Shown: positions 21,820 to 33,215 of the stretch, piece after piece
Position numbering within the stretch: the stretch's first letter is position 1
Layout of the letters: every line of letters starts with the position of its first letter
NCBI RefSeq assembly: GCF_030445035.2
Contig: NC_080680.1
Location: 94,555,157 to 94,619,156, forward strand
DNA from: Dasypus novemcinctus
Lineage: Eukaryota > Chordata > Mammalia > Cingulata > Dasypodidae
Direction: 5' to 3'
Length of the DNA: 64,000 bases
The notes under the pieces: generated by a model
Seen by the model: the letters and a program-made list of their open reading frames with translations, nothing else
The model's database searches: none
Told to the model about the DNA's origin: nothing
Translations under genes and position numbers: made by a program

Positions 21820-22010
21820 CAGTGCGCCGGAGCCACGTGACAGGGGATGGATTGGCTCTACCAGAGAGAAACCCATGCGCAATCTAGGTGACCAGAGAAG
21901 GCGAATACGCTCCTTTTCTAACACCCCAACTCCCGGGCTTGCGTAATCCCGCGTGAGGTGGGGAATATCTTCTCGCGAGAGCTAGTTCGGGATCCCTCCA
22001 AGTCCGCCTC
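21820..22010 (+). promoter_or_regulatory. RC3H2: RC3H2 CpG-island promoter
   Basis: CpG-rich, TATA-less DNA just left of the GC-rich first exon. Sites seen directly: CACGTG E-box at 21834-21839 in a GCCACGTGAC context, inverted CCAAT box (ATTGG) at 21851-21855, NRF1-like half site CATGCGCA near 21874, and TCTCGCGAGA at 21971-21980. Together they fit a housekeeping promoter with a broad start zone near 21990-22030. Start position is inferred. Confidence 0.75.
21971..21980. promoter_or_regulatory. TCTCGCGAGA palindrome (BANP-type CGCG element)
   Basis: A perfect 10-bp palindrome. This motif is known from strong CpG-island promoters and is bound by BANP when unmethylated; it was earlier assigned to ZBTB33/Kaiso. 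It is a few tens of bases upstream of the inferred RC3H2 start. Confidence 0.75.
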
Positions 22011-22247
22011 TGTGGTGAGGAGGCGGAGGAGGAGTAGGAGGAGGCGGAGGGTGGAGGAGGAGGAGGCCCCGTCGCGGCCTCCGCCGCCGCCGCCAACGGG
22101 GCTGTCCCTGTAGCTCCCGATGGAGCTTGAGGTCGTAGAGCCGCCGCCGAGCTCTGCCGCGGCGAGACGAGGCGCCTGCGTCGCCGAGCCGCGCCGTTGC
22201 GGGGCTCCCGGGAGCGGCCCTTAGCGACCCCACCCGGGCCCCCTCAG
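22000..22247 (+). other. RC3H2: RC3H2 non-coding exon 1
   Basis: GC-rich leader with GGA and GCC repeats (22015-22095), ending at ccctcag|gtaggg, a good splice donor at 22247/22248. It contains an upstream ATG with a 34-codon frame (22120-22224). The left border is inferred; the right border is read from the donor. It would splice to the acceptor at 31400. Confidence 0.7.
22120..22224 (+). other. Upstream ORF in the RC3H2 leader (34 codons)
   Basis: ATG with G at +4 but C at -3, open for 34 codons and closed by TAG before the donor, so it lies wholly inside exon 1. It would be expected to lower translation of the main frame if used. No peptide function is proposed. Confidence 0.5.
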
Positions 22248-24199
22248 GTAGGGCGGGGGCGGGCATGATGCGGCTGGGGCCCCAACCCCGGTCCCCGACT
22301 GTCGGGCGGGAGGCTGACCTCTTCCCGCGGCTTGTGTGGTGTCGCTGCTGATACCCCGAGGGTCGGGAACTGAGGGCCGCACCTGACACCCGGACCGGGA
22401 GCCTGGGGCCTCTTCACCCAGACAGGGCTTTTTCGATGCGGAGCGAGCAGCGCAAATGGCTACCTCCCTTCGACACCGGCCGAGGGGGGACGTATCTGAC
22501 CCCAAAAGAACCCACTCAAGCAAAGGCCAGACTCCCCTCTCCCATTCTTATACTAGTTAAGAGGGGTTTTGGAGGTCTTTGAAACCCACCCCTCTCCTGG
22601 CTTTTCTGCTTTTTGCTTTAGGGCTCCCGGAGACCCCCGCGCAAGGGTGGTGGAGGCGATCTGAGTGGTAAAGAGAGGGACCATGGCCAAACAATGCCTT
22701 GTTAGGGCTTAACCTCCCTGGAGAGAGATAGGTGGACCAGAGTGGTTGCACAGGGGGATGTGAGTAGGAGCAATGGCATGAAATAGAGCCAGGGACTTGT
22801 GTGGCTTTCTTTTTTCGCTCTTTCATTTTTCATTCTTGGGGAAGCCTCTTAGGAGAGTTCCACCATCTTAGAAGAATGGTAGAAGGCATCTTTGTTTCTC
22901 AGAGAAGCAGCTCACTTTGCTCTGCCCTAGCTTTCAGGAAGAGGGAAGACGAGGGTAACTGTCATTTCCATCCTTTGAATCACCAAGAGTTTAAGGTATC
23001 TGCAGATGGAGAGCCTTGACACCAAAATAGTCTGAACTAATCTTGGATATAAAGTAACCTAATCTAGTGATTCCCAACCTGCTTTTTAAAATTATTATTA
23101 TTAAATACCTAGGTTCCCTTCTTTTAATTCTTTCTTTCTCCCTACCTAGGTCCTTTCTTTTAATTTAGACTCTTCCCCCTTCCCCCCCCCCCCATCCCAG
23201 TGTGATTAAAATGACTTTGTATCCCAAATACTTAACTCTTTTTTCCATTTTTATTCTTCACACTTTTAAATTCCAGTAGAAACTTTTCATTAACCTGAGA
23301 AACTAATGTGACTACACCAAATTGATATAATTTCACCTAAAAGCAAAGAAACAATGTTTTAGTTAACCTTTGCACCCTTATGATTAAGTATATAAAATTT
23401 AGTTAAGGTTTTTTGAGGTAGATAAGAATAGCTCATTTGTTCTCTTATTATCTTTTATCTGTCTAAAAAACCAGGAAGCTCTTCTGAACTCACATCCCTT
23501 TTCTGTGTTTACTTCCACATTCGGTTTTTAAGAGTGAGATAAAATGCCATTTGTTAAAGACCATTTTTCAATATTGCCTTTTTTGTTGATTTGGGGGTTC
23601 ATATTTGCCAAATTTTAAAGTTTGGAAAATTGCTAGAAAAACAGAATCTTAAGCATGTATTACAGTCATTTTTATCAAAAACATGTAATAACATACACAG
23701 CCTCCTATTCTTTGAGGATTTGATTGCAGGGTGCTCATTAGTGGATCCTTTGAGTTGCTCCTGATCTATTACTATTGTGTTAACCTGACATCTAAGCAGA
23801 CTTATGTCTTTTTGTTTGTTTTCATTAATTCATTCTCCTTTTATAATTTGCTGTGTTTTCCAGTTTGAAAAAATTAATTCTTTTGAATTTTCCATTCAGA
23901 AATAGAACTTTTACATTGTATGCAATACTTAATGCTAAAAATAAATTTACAAGGTCAGGATAAGTGCTTACTTATTGTTTTGTTTGAACTGGGTTGAAGT
24001 TTCACTTTCTAGTGATGGCAAAAGGAAGCATGTGGTAAAAATAAAGCTAGCTGAAAATTAAAAATAAGGTGATGTTTTGCATCCAACCTCATGAATGTTA
24101 TAAATTAGATGTTTATGGTCCTCAGAGTTTTTTACTTTTACGAAAGCCTTCTTAAGTGTGACTTTCACCTCAAATTCAAGTTACTTTTATTACTTTATA
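22248..24199 (+). other. RC3H2: RC3H2 intron 1, left part
   Basis: Intronic. The first 350 bases remain CpG-rich. Beyond that I see AT-rich unique sequence, a run of ten or more C near 23180, and no gene or confident repeat. Confidence 0.5.
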
Positions 24200-24475
24200 C
24201 TCTGAAGTACACTACAGCTGCACTAATACAAGCCATATATGCCAACTGAGTAGTTGAAATATGACTAAAATTGAGGTGTGCGGTAGGTATAAAATACATA
24301 CCAAAAAGTATTTTAAATATCTCATTCATAATTTTTTAAAATATTGGCTACATGTTGAAATATTTTGGATAAATTGGTTAAAGTTCCTTTTTCCCTTTTT
24401 AAATATGACTACTAGAAAATTTTAAATTACATATGTGGCTCACATTATATTTCTTTTGGATAGCATTGTCCTAGG
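24200..24475 (+). repeat. Probable hAT-Charlie-type non-autonomous DNA transposon
   Basis: The closing stretch 'aaattacatatgtggctcacattatatttcttttggatagcattg' is the well-known end of an old hAT element. The beginning (actacagctgcactaatacaagccatatatgccaactgag...ttgaaatatgac) fits the other end. Diverged. Confidence 0.5.
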
Positions 24476-25861
24476 TTATTCTCTTCCAAGAAATAAATTA
24501 TCTGAATAAAAGACACATGAAAACCAAAATCATCTTGGTAGAGTATCCTCTTATATCCAGAATAATCAGAGGACTAAGGATACTTTGGTACTATGAAGGA
24601 TAAAGGTATCCAGTGGCCCTTAATTTGATAGGCAAAAATGAGCAATTAATTGCTCCAACAAAAAAAAAAGTAATTTTAAGGTCTAATCATCACTAAAAAA
24701 ACAAAATATTATGATTATCTTAGTTAAATAGCAGGTTATCTTATTGCCATATTAGAATGTATTGAAAATTAAATCTTATACTTAGTAAGAAATTTAATCC
24801 ATGGTGGATTTAAGACGTAAAACTCACCATACATCTTCCCTAACTTACAGTGAAGTCACATATAATAGCAGTCTTTAAAATTGTAATTCAACCTCTTTTT
24901 CTTCTATCCTTTTCATATGGTTTGGATGCTGAGTTTCAGAGTTCATAGATTATTTCCATTGTTTTGGTTTTTATCTCAGGGCCTAAATTGCACCTGTGAT
25001 GCTTTAAATATAATTTTACATTCAAAATAATTATTTTTAAGGTTTCTGAATCTAAAAGTGCTGTTACAATCTCTTTCAGTAACTTCAGTTCCTCAAATGG
25101 ATGAACTAGAATTAAAACGATTGTTTGAATTAACATACCCGAGCCCTAATCTTAGTACAGTGTTTACATCTTTATGCAGAGAATTGTAAAACACTGTATT
25201 TTTTTTCTTACACAGCTGTGCAAGAGGCATAAACTTTATTCTGGCATTTTATAATGAGGTGCCATAGTCCTGAACTGATAGCACAGTATCAGACTGTACT
25301 AATAACAGAATGAAAGTACTTCTGTATATGTAATTTGCTCTTAATAGAGCAGTTTGTAATTTGCATCATATGAAAGATGCCTATATTTCTTCCTTTGAGT
25401 TAGCACTAATAGCAAAAAACTTATAACCTGAAAAATTACTTGAATAAAAATCTGTCTATGGTCCCGTGTCTAATTTAGTATTTCTTACTCCTGTAGCTTT
25501 ATTTTGCTATCCTTCTTCAATTTCAGTAACTGTAACTAAGATTGGTTAATAAAAATAATTACAACACTGAGACTCATGAAAGTGTAAGTTCCTGAGTTCA
25601 GTCTGCCATACCGCCTAAAAAAATAATAATTAGAACGTTTTTTCTTAATTCCTTTAGATATTTAGAGTTATGGGATTTTATATCTATTTTATCTCAATTT
25701 GAAATGATTTGGGAGATCTTTAGGATGAATACTGACTCATTGTTAGCTATAAATATACTTATTAGCAAGTAATATAAAATGTATTAGTATAAATCTAGAG
25801 TTTTATAAATTGCTCTCCATGGTTCATTTAGATGTTTCTTTTTAAAATAAATTAGAAATAA
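24476..25861 (+). other. RC3H2: RC3H2 intron 1, central part
   Basis: AT-rich intron. A degraded 60-bp SINE-like scrap (25565-25625, ending aaaaaaataataat) is the only repeat suspected. Confidence 0.4.
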
Positions 25862-25864
25862 GAT

Positions 25865-26088
25865 TTTTTTTTTTTTTTTTTTTGGTGGTACTTGGTCAGG
25901 AATGAAACCTGGGACTTTGTATGTGGGAAGCCAGTGCTCAACCACTGAGCCACATCAGCTCCCTTGAGTTGGTTTTTTGTTTGCTTGTTGTTTTGTTTTT
26001 TTTTTGTTTTTTTAAGGCACTAGGAACTGAACCTGGGACCTCCCGTGTGGGAAGCAGGTGCTCAATCACTTGAGCCATATCCATTCCC
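25865..26088 (-). mobile_element. Dimeric short tRNA-derived SINE, antisense
   Basis: Two SINE heads in tandem, each preceded by a T run: 25865-25963 (ccactgagccacatcagctccc) and about 25966-26088 (cacttgagccatatccattcccag). The junction gagttggttttttgtttg also occurs in the dimer at 52565-52760, so this is a fixed composite family and not two chance insertions. Confidence 0.75.
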
Positions 26089-26313
26089 AGCAGGATTTTT
26101 ATTATTTTTTGATAGTTGCAAAATTATTTTTAGGTGAAATTTTACAAAGTGTCTCTTTTAAGGGAACAAGAATCTAACTTTATCATCACTAAACATTTTT
26201 GTGTCTTACAAACTTTTCTTCCATGTTTTAGATAAAGCTTTATTTTAATTTGTCTTTTTCTTAATTGAGGTATCTAGAATTTATTGATAAAGGTAATTGA
26301 AGAAAACATTTTT

Positions 26314-26722
26314 GGGATGCGGATTTGGCCTAATGGATAGGGCATCCCCCTAACACATGGGAGGTCCAAGGTTCAAACCCAGGACTTCCTGACCCGTGTG
26401 ATAAACTGGCCCACGCACAGTGCTGATGCGCGCAAGGAGTGCCGTGCCACGCAGGGGTGTCTCCCACGTAGGGGAGCCCCACACGCAAGGATTGTGCCCC
26501 ATAAGGAGAACCGCCCATCATGAAAAAAGTGCAGCCTGCCCAGGAATGGTGCCGCACGCATGGAGAGCTGATGCAGCAAGATGACACAACCAAACGAGAC
26601 ACAATTCTGGGTGCCATTGACACAAGTGTGGACACAGAGGAGCACACAGCAAATGGACACAGAGAGTGGACAACGGAGTGGGGTGGGGAAGAGGAGAGAA
26701 ATAAATTAAAAATCTTCAAAAG
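26314..26722 (+). mobile_element. DAS-III-type SINE, full length
   Basis: Target duplication AGAAAACATTTTT (26301-26313) and AGAAAACGTTTTT (26723-26735), one mismatch. Head gcggatttggcctaatgg and B box ggttcaaacc are intact. Confidence 0.9.
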
Positions 26723-26992
26723 AGAAAACGTTTTTAAAAAATCAAAATCTTCTGTATACATCGTTGTATGAGGAATGATTATTGGATAATTTTGGCATCA
26801 GAAAGTTAGAATATGACGTTTCATAGGAGGAAAGTTTGGCAGTTTCTCCCAGAATTTTGACTGAGGTTTCTTCTTTATATTTTAAAGGTATCCTATTTCT
26901 GGTAGAAATTAAATTTATAGGCATTAATTATATTAAAACTTCCTGCCTTTTTATACCTAAAAACACATGTGGGATACTATAAAACTATCAAG

Positions 26993-27466
26993 AGGAAATG
27001 GATGTGGCTCAACCAATTGGGCTCCTGTCTACCATATATGAGGTCCAGGGTTTAATACAGAGGGCGTCCTAGTGAGGGCAAGCTGGCCTACGTGGCGAGC
27101 TGGCCCACGCGGAGTGCCGACCCATGTGGGAATGTGACCCTGCGCAGGAGAGCTGCCCTGTGTGGGAATGCGGCCTCGCACTGAAAACCACCCCACGTAT
27201 GAGTGCTGCCTGACGCGGAGGGCTGGTGCAGCAAGATGCAACAAGAGACACAGAGGAGAGAATAAGACGTAGCAGGACAGCGGAGCTGAGGTGGTGCAAG
27301 AGAATAATTGCCTTTTTCCCACTCGGGAAGGTCCCAGGAGCTGCCTAATGAGAATAAAAGCAGACGCAGAAGAACACAGAGCCAATGGACACAAAGAGCA
27401 GACAACGGGGGAAATGGAGTGCGGGGAGAAATAATTAAAAATAAATCTTTAAAAACAAAGAAAAAC
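26993..27466 (+). mobile_element. Long-body tRNA-derived SINE (474 bp)
   Basis: Perfect 12-bp target duplication AAAACTATCAAG at 26981-26992 and 27467-27478. The head reads gtggctcaaccaattggg. The body differs from the DAS-III type: repeated 'gtgggaatg(t/c)g' units, a 'ggtggtgcaagag' block and a 'ctcgggaaggtcccagg' block. The same body occurs in reverse at 60975-61479, so it is a distinct subfamily. Confidence 0.85.
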
Positions 27467-27898
27467 AAAACTATCAAGTGTAATTCCAGATAGTTTGAAA
27501 CACTTCAAAACTATATAGTAGTTCAGAAACTTAAATTTTTGTGTGGTTTAAACTTGAGTAACTTTTTTCTCCCAATAATTAACTTAGAATGTAAAGCATT
27601 TCAAGATAATCTTAGAAAACTGAGTAAGGAAAGAGTATTTGCTACTAGTTTCCTATTTTGGTACCCTAATTCATGTATTAGCTTTTCCAAAAAGGTGACC
27701 ATTATGAAAAAAAAATCCCAATGTCTCGTTTCAATATTTTATAGATTCAAATTATTAACTAAAATAGGACTCTCAGTAGTAGATAAAATACATTCATCAT
27801 CAGAGGCCTTTTCCTGCAGCCTAGAGAACTAAACATTAAAACTGATACGTTTAGTTGTTTAGTGTTCATCTCTAAAGTTGGAAGCAAACTGATTTTTA

Positions 27899-28322
27899 TT
27901 TTTTTATTTATTTTTAAAGATTTATTTTTTATTTCTCTCCCATTCCCTGTCCCACGCCAGTTGTCTGCTCTCTCTGTCCATTCACTGTGTGTTCGTTCCT
28001 CTGTGTCCGCTCGTGTCAGCAGCACCTGTAATCTGTGTCTTGTTTTTGTTGCGTCATCTTGCTGCGTCAGCTATGTGTGCGGCGCCATTTCTGGGCAGGC
28101 TGCACTTTTTTCACACTGGGTGGCTCTCCTTTCTGGGTATACTCCTTACGCGTGGGGCTCCCCTACGCGGGGGACAACCCTGTGTGGCACGGCACTCCGT
28201 GTGTGCATCAGCACTGCACGTGGGCCACCTCATCACATGGGTCAGGAGGCCTTGGGTTTGAACCTTGGACCTTCCATGTGGTAGGTGGACGCCCTATCCG
28301 TTGGGCCAAATCTGCTTTCCCC
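27899..28322 (-). mobile_element. DAS-III-type SINE, antisense
   Basis: Target duplication CAAACTGATTTTTA (27885-27898) and CAAACTGGTTTTTA (28323-28336). The open frame of 140 codons inside is a product of the repeat and is rejected as a gene. Confidence 0.9.
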
Positions 28323-28507
28323 CAAACTGGTTTTTAGATAGTTGGCATTAATAAGTGTGGCAATGTAAAGGTGAAAGAGTAAGTTATGACTTGCAAGATT
28401 TGGCTTGTTTACAAATAACGTTTTGCATTAGCACTATTTCTTAAGTTTGTATAGGTTGCCTTTTTGTCTAACAAGCCCTGTAATTCATTTTTGTCAAGAT
28501 ATTTTTT

Positions 28508-29727
28508 TTTTCTTTCATAATTGAGATTTTTATTGGTGGTTTTGAAGATCAGCACAGACATTATCGACAATTTGTACACAATTCTTAATGTACGTACCAA
28601 AACCCTAAAAAAGCCATGTAGTTGTTTTTCTAAAGTTATTCCAGTGACTTTCCAGCTTAAAATTTGGAGGCAAGTTTTCCTTAATTAAGACAGTATCAAG
28701 TACCAGTATTTTCAAACGTTGATGAACTGTTACATCTTTAAGTCCCACAAATTCACAGTACCATACACACTACATACTCACATTTCCAGTCTTTTACAGC
28801 ACATTAACAAAGTTATTAGAAAAACTGGATGACCAAGACCAAGGATGTTACAGAGTTCTGAAAGGGAGAGCCAAGATCAGGGAGTGGTTTTAAGAAACAT
28901 GTCTACTAAAAAACATGGGAATAGAGGTAATTTAAAATGTTCAACACATATTAAATGTGTAACTTTGACTCTAAATCACTATTTAGTACATATTGTATTA
29001 AAGGGTATAAAAACTGCCACCCCCAGTGGAATGTTGACACCCAAGACAGTCAAAGCCTCCCATAATTCAATATCCCACTATTTTCTGGTTGTACCAAAAA
29101 ATAAACAACCAGCAAATGATTTCCCTTCTTAAAAAAAGCATTTACACTTAAAAAAATGGGATGAGGTCGGATTCCAATCGCCGCCTTAAAAATGTTTCTT
29201 CTAGATCTACTAAAAAACTTGCATTTACAAAATAGCTGATAAAAATATTCCTCTGGATTGTACAAGAAGGGAGAAACAGGGATCACCGATAAGACATGGT
29301 ATATGGTATTAACCAGACTTGGCTTCTTTCTCCTGCATCATCAGAGGCTGGACTCTCCTCATTATTAGTTTCTCCATTTTCTGCAGGTAAATCTTCTTTA
29401 GTTCCTTGGTTAGCCACTTCAGCTTGTTTTCCCTTTGCTCCCCTTTTTCCTTTTGGTTGCACTTTTTTGTCTGAAGGTTTATCCTTTCCCGCTGCCTTTT
29501 TTGGCTTCACTTCCACTTTCACAGGAATGGGTTTGGCAGATAGCCTCGCCGACCTCCTCTTGGGCTCCTCCTTCCCCACCGCTTCGGCGGAGCTGACCTT
29601 CCTCTTGGGCATCTTGGCGGTGCTGCGGGACGCGGCGCGCCGAGAGCCTTCACGAAGCTGGACTGCTGGCCACTACCGCTCCTCCCGCCGCTCGAGCTGC
29701 TGGGACAGCAGCGGGGTCGCTGGAAGA
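28508..29727 (-). pseudogene. HMGN1: HMGN1 processed retrocopy (antisense in RC3H2 intron 1)
   Basis: Intronless copy of a whole HMGN1 mRNA, a nucleosome-binding non-histone protein. The frame starts at 29612 on the minus strand with MPKRKVSSAE and keeps the nucleosome-binding core RRSARLSAKP (residues about 20-29) and the lysine-rich tail. The parent is about 100 residues. Here a short deletion, apparently two bases, near 29330 (codon 95) shifts the frame, so the terminal K-E-A-K-S end is lost and the frame reads on to 29283 (109 residues). The 3' UTR is retained, with AATAAA at 28529-28534 (complement) and a poly(A) tail. Target duplication CAAGATATTTTTT lies at 28495-28507 and 29728-29740, the second followed by AAAA as in an L1 endonuclease site. 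Expression is not predicted. Confidence 0.92.
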
Positions 29728-30043
29728 CAAGATATTTTTTAAAATCTTAGTTAACATAAAAGCCCAATAAAGCATAATAGAATTCTTCATTTGGATGTTG
29801 AGATAATGGGGAATTCTTTCAGTGGTATACTTTTCTCACCTCAATCTGACTACATTTATACTGGAGTTCGTAAACACATCTATGAACAAAGTTATTCATT
29901 GTTTAAGTGCCCTAAATACCTACATTTTTGTAGGTATTAGCCTTTTGTAAGACTTACGTAAGTTTTGAATTGGAAGATAAGGAAAGTTTGTGTAATATAG
30001 ACTATTCGAGGTACATATCTAAAAATTTAAGACTGTATAGTCT

Positions 30044-30442
30044 CTTTTATTTTCCTCCCTTTCCTGGCCCCCTCCTCCCGCCGTTGTCTGCTCTCTGTGT
30101 CCATTCACTGTGTGTTCTTATGTGTCCACTTGTATTCTTGTAAGCAGCACCTGGAATCTTTTTCCATTTTGTTGCGTCATCTTGCTGTGTCAACGCAAGT
30201 GTGTGTGACGCCATTCCTGGGCAGGCTGCGTTTTTCACGCTGGGCGGCTCTCCTTATGGGGTGCACTCCTTGTGCGTGGGGCTCCCCTACATGGGGGACA
30301 CCCGTGTGGCACAGCACTCCTTGCGTGCATCAGCACTGCGTGTGGGCCAGCTCATCACATGGGTCAGGAGGCCCTGGGTTTGAACCGTGGACCTCCTATA
30401 TGGTAGGCGGATGCCCTATCCGTTGGGCCAAATCCGCTCCCC
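30044..30442 (-). mobile_element. DAS-III-type SINE, antisense
   Basis: Perfect 14-bp target duplication AGACTGTATAGTCT at 30030-30043 and 30443-30456. Full length with head at the right end. Confidence 0.92.
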
Positions 30443-30456
30443 AGACTGTATAGTCT

Positions 30457-31400
30457 TGATACTAAATCTTTTATATAATCTTTCTCAAACTATAACAATA
30501 GCATAGATAGAAATTTATGTTTTGCTTTGTTTTTACTTAGAATTATAAGAATAATGTTTTATTCCTCTGTAGGGCCCTTATTGGACCTGACATTCTTGTT
30601 AATAATATATACAAATCACAATGATAGAGTTTTGTTAAAAGTAGAGTAGTGAGCCACATTTAAGATTTTGAAGACAATGTGAATAATTAAATTTTCTTTG
30701 CTTTTCTTTGGTGTACTTTATTTTGTAGTCAGCATCATTTGTTTATTGACTCTTCTCACTTGTTAGCATTTTAAAACAAAATAGCTCTATCTTCATGTTC
30801 TTATGGGTTGATTTTCAGTACCTTACTTAGCCGCCTAATGAAGTTTTCACCAGAGATTTCTTCCTACTTGAAGCTGCTGCAAGTTGAACATATCCTTGCT
30901 TGACTTGGACATTCAGGTGGCAAGGCTTTTTCTTCACACTTGATTCACTATGGTATTATTATTAATATCTAATAGTTTCCAAAGTTCACTAATTCTTAGG
31001 CCTTACCTTCATGTGTTTTGGGTAGTGGTTATCAACGGGAAACAAGCAAACATAAAAACCCCAACAATCCAAAGAAGTTTTTCTTCCTGAAAATGTAATG
31101 TGAAGTAAATCTGCTTATTTGATCTGATCATTAAGAAAAATACATGAAGGCTTTGATACTGTTATATGAGCAACTAATGCAAATATAGAGTTTAGTTAAA
31201 AGGAACACTATGAGGGTGTTACTTTTGGACAGAATTTCAGGAATCTATTTAAGTCAGCTGATAGATTTTTAAAAATCCAAAACTTATAAATTATTTGTGT
31301 ATATTTTAGAATCTGATGCTACGATGGTTGACCTTAGCAGTTAAGTCCTGAAATGTAAATGATGGATATGTGCTTTATTCTTATTTTTGTCCGTTTCCAG
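30457..31400 (+). other. RC3H2: RC3H2 intron 1, last part
   Basis: Unique-looking intron leading to a pyrimidine-rich tract and the acceptor tttccag at 31394-31400. No repeat or RNA gene recognised. Confidence 0.5.
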
Positions 31401-31459
31401 CTTACAAAACACTACACAGCAAAATAATGATCTGCTAGACTGTGCATCCAGCGTCCACA

Positions 31460-31690
31460 ATGCCTGTGCAGGCAGCTCAATGGACAGAATTTCTGTCCTG
31501 TCCAATCTGCTATAATGAATTTGATGAGAATGTGCACAAACCCATCAGTTTAGGTTGTTCACACACTGTTTGTAAGACCTGCTTAAATAAACTTCACCGA
31601 AAAGCTTGTCCTTTTGATCAGACTGCCATCAACACAGATATTGATGTGCTTCCTGTCAACTTTGCACTTCTCCAGTTAGTTGGAGCCCAG
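31460..31690 (+). CDS. RC3H2: RC3H2 first coding exon: RING finger of Roquin-2 (residues 1-77)
   Basis: Exon 31401-31690, with acceptor tttccag at 31400 and donor cag|gtaagc. The ATG at 31460 has A at -3 and begins the known Roquin-2 N-terminus [12 protein letters not shown] three-codon upstream ORF (ATG at 31427, TAG at 31436) lies in the leader of this exon. Zinc-binding residues of the RING are all present: C14, C17, C33, H35, C38, C41, C50 and D53. The aspartate in the last position is normal for Roquins. The RING supplies ubiquitin-ligase activity and is dispensable for RNA binding. The exon ends in phase 0 (LVGAQ) and joins directly to VPDHQ at 35459. Confidence 0.96.
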
Positions 31691-32009
31691 GTAAGCGTTC
31701 AAGATTTTACTAATTTGGTTTATGTAATGATTACTGAACTTTGTTCATTAAGGGGTACAAAATATATTTAGTGGTATTTGAGAAATAAAAATTAGTATTA
31801 GTGTGCCTTTTGAATTTTTGTGTTAAATCCTGTGGTCAAAATTGATTTTTTAAAGTGATTTTGGTAGATAAATATATTTTTTAAATGTAAGAATACAAAA
31901 ATATTTATTCACTACATGATATGAAAAGCAATGTAATCAAAACTTTGGCCAGAATCCGGTCAACTGGAACCGTCAGTTAGGTTTTTTGTTTTTTTTTTTT
32001 GCTTTTGTT

Positions 32010-32440
32010 TCTTAACTTTTTATTGTAGTAACAAATATACAACTCAGAATTTACCATTTTAACCACTTTGAAGTTTCCAATTCAGTGGTATTAATTATAA
32101 TCACATTATTATGCTATTATCACCAACATCCATCACCCTAACTTTTCATTGCCTCAAACAGAAACTCTGCATCCATTAGGCAATACATCCCTTTCCCACT
32201 CCCCTGGCCCTTGGTAACCTATAATCTACTATCTGAATCTATGAAATTTTCTTCTTCTAGCTATTTCATATAAGTGAGATTACGCAATATTTGTCTTTTT
32301 GTGTCTAGCTAATTCACTCATTATATCTTCTAGGTTGATTATGTTGTTGCATGTATCAGAGTTTCATTTCTTTTCATGGTCTGTTTAGAGAGGTATATAT
32401 CAGTTACAAATTCTGCACCATTTCTTATGCTATGGACTGT
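32010..32440 (-). repeat. Old L1 3' UTR fragment, antisense
   Basis: Reads 'ttttattgtagtaacaaatatacaactcagaatttaccattttaaccac', then 'ttcagtggtattaattat', 'tatcaccaacatccatcacc' and 'tataagtgagattacgcaata'. This is the classic reverse order of an old L1 3' end. Confidence 0.85.
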
Positions 32441-32496
32441 ATAATGAGTATTCCGTATTTATAATTTTGTTGAATCAGAGTGAGACATTAGGTTTA

Positions 32497-32920
32497 TTTT
32501 TTATTTTTTTTAAAGATGTATTTAATTTATTTCTCTTCCCTTCCCCCACCCTGTTGTCTGCTTTCTCTGTCCATTCGCTATGTGTATTCTTCAGTATCTG
32601 CTTTGATTCTTGTCAGCGGCACCGTGAATCTGTGTCTCTTTTTGTTGCATCATCTTGCTACATCATCTCTCTGTGTGTGGCACCACACCTGGGCAGGTTG
32701 CACTTTTTTCACAAGGAATGGCTCTCCTTTCGGGGTGCACTCCTTGCATGTGGGCCTTCCCTATGGGGGACACACCCCCGTGTGGCATGGCCCTCCGTGC
32801 GCACATCAACACCATGCATGGGTCAGATTCAGCACACGGATCAGGAGGCCCTGGGTTTGAACCTTGGGCCTCCCATGTGGTAGGCGGACCCTCTATCAGT
32901 TGAGCCAGATCCACTTCCCA
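32497..32920 (-). mobile_element. DAS-III-type SINE, antisense
   Basis: Perfect 12-bp target duplication ACATTAGGTTTA at 32485-32496 and 32921-32932. Several open frames of about 80-138 codons inside are repeat by-products. Confidence 0.9.
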
Positions 32921-33215
32921 ACATTAGGTTTAGACATTAGGTCCTACCTTGTGCTAGGTATGATAGTAAGCATTCAACATTTGATATTACTATTTCTTAC
33001 CATAGCTTTTGAGATGGTAGTTTTTCCCATATTACAGGTGAGGAAAAAGGGAGATTCTATATTTTATACACTGTATTAAAGGAAGAATGTAAGGGTTTTT
33101 CTGATTAAAATTCAGTGAGCTAGAGTATTCCATTTCCTTACTATCTCAATATTCGAAGCTTTATTTTTAAAGAACCAATTCTCTTTTCAAGGTTACAATC
33201 AAGGTAGACACTCTG

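Noticed and set aside
21982-22389. Minus-strand 135-codon frame across the RC3H2 CpG island
   Set aside because: GC-rich DNA gives long open frames by chance; the proline/arginine repeats follow the GGA and GCC tracts and no domain is visible.
27862-28284. 140-codon open frame and many 80-145 codon frames elsewhere (e.g. 26330-26761, 32467-32883, 53083-53517, 61028-61438)
   Set aside because: All lie inside SINE copies. Their look-alike peptides (VASSCC, GAPLRG, HQHCAWAS) come from the shared repeat body and appear wherever a copy is present.
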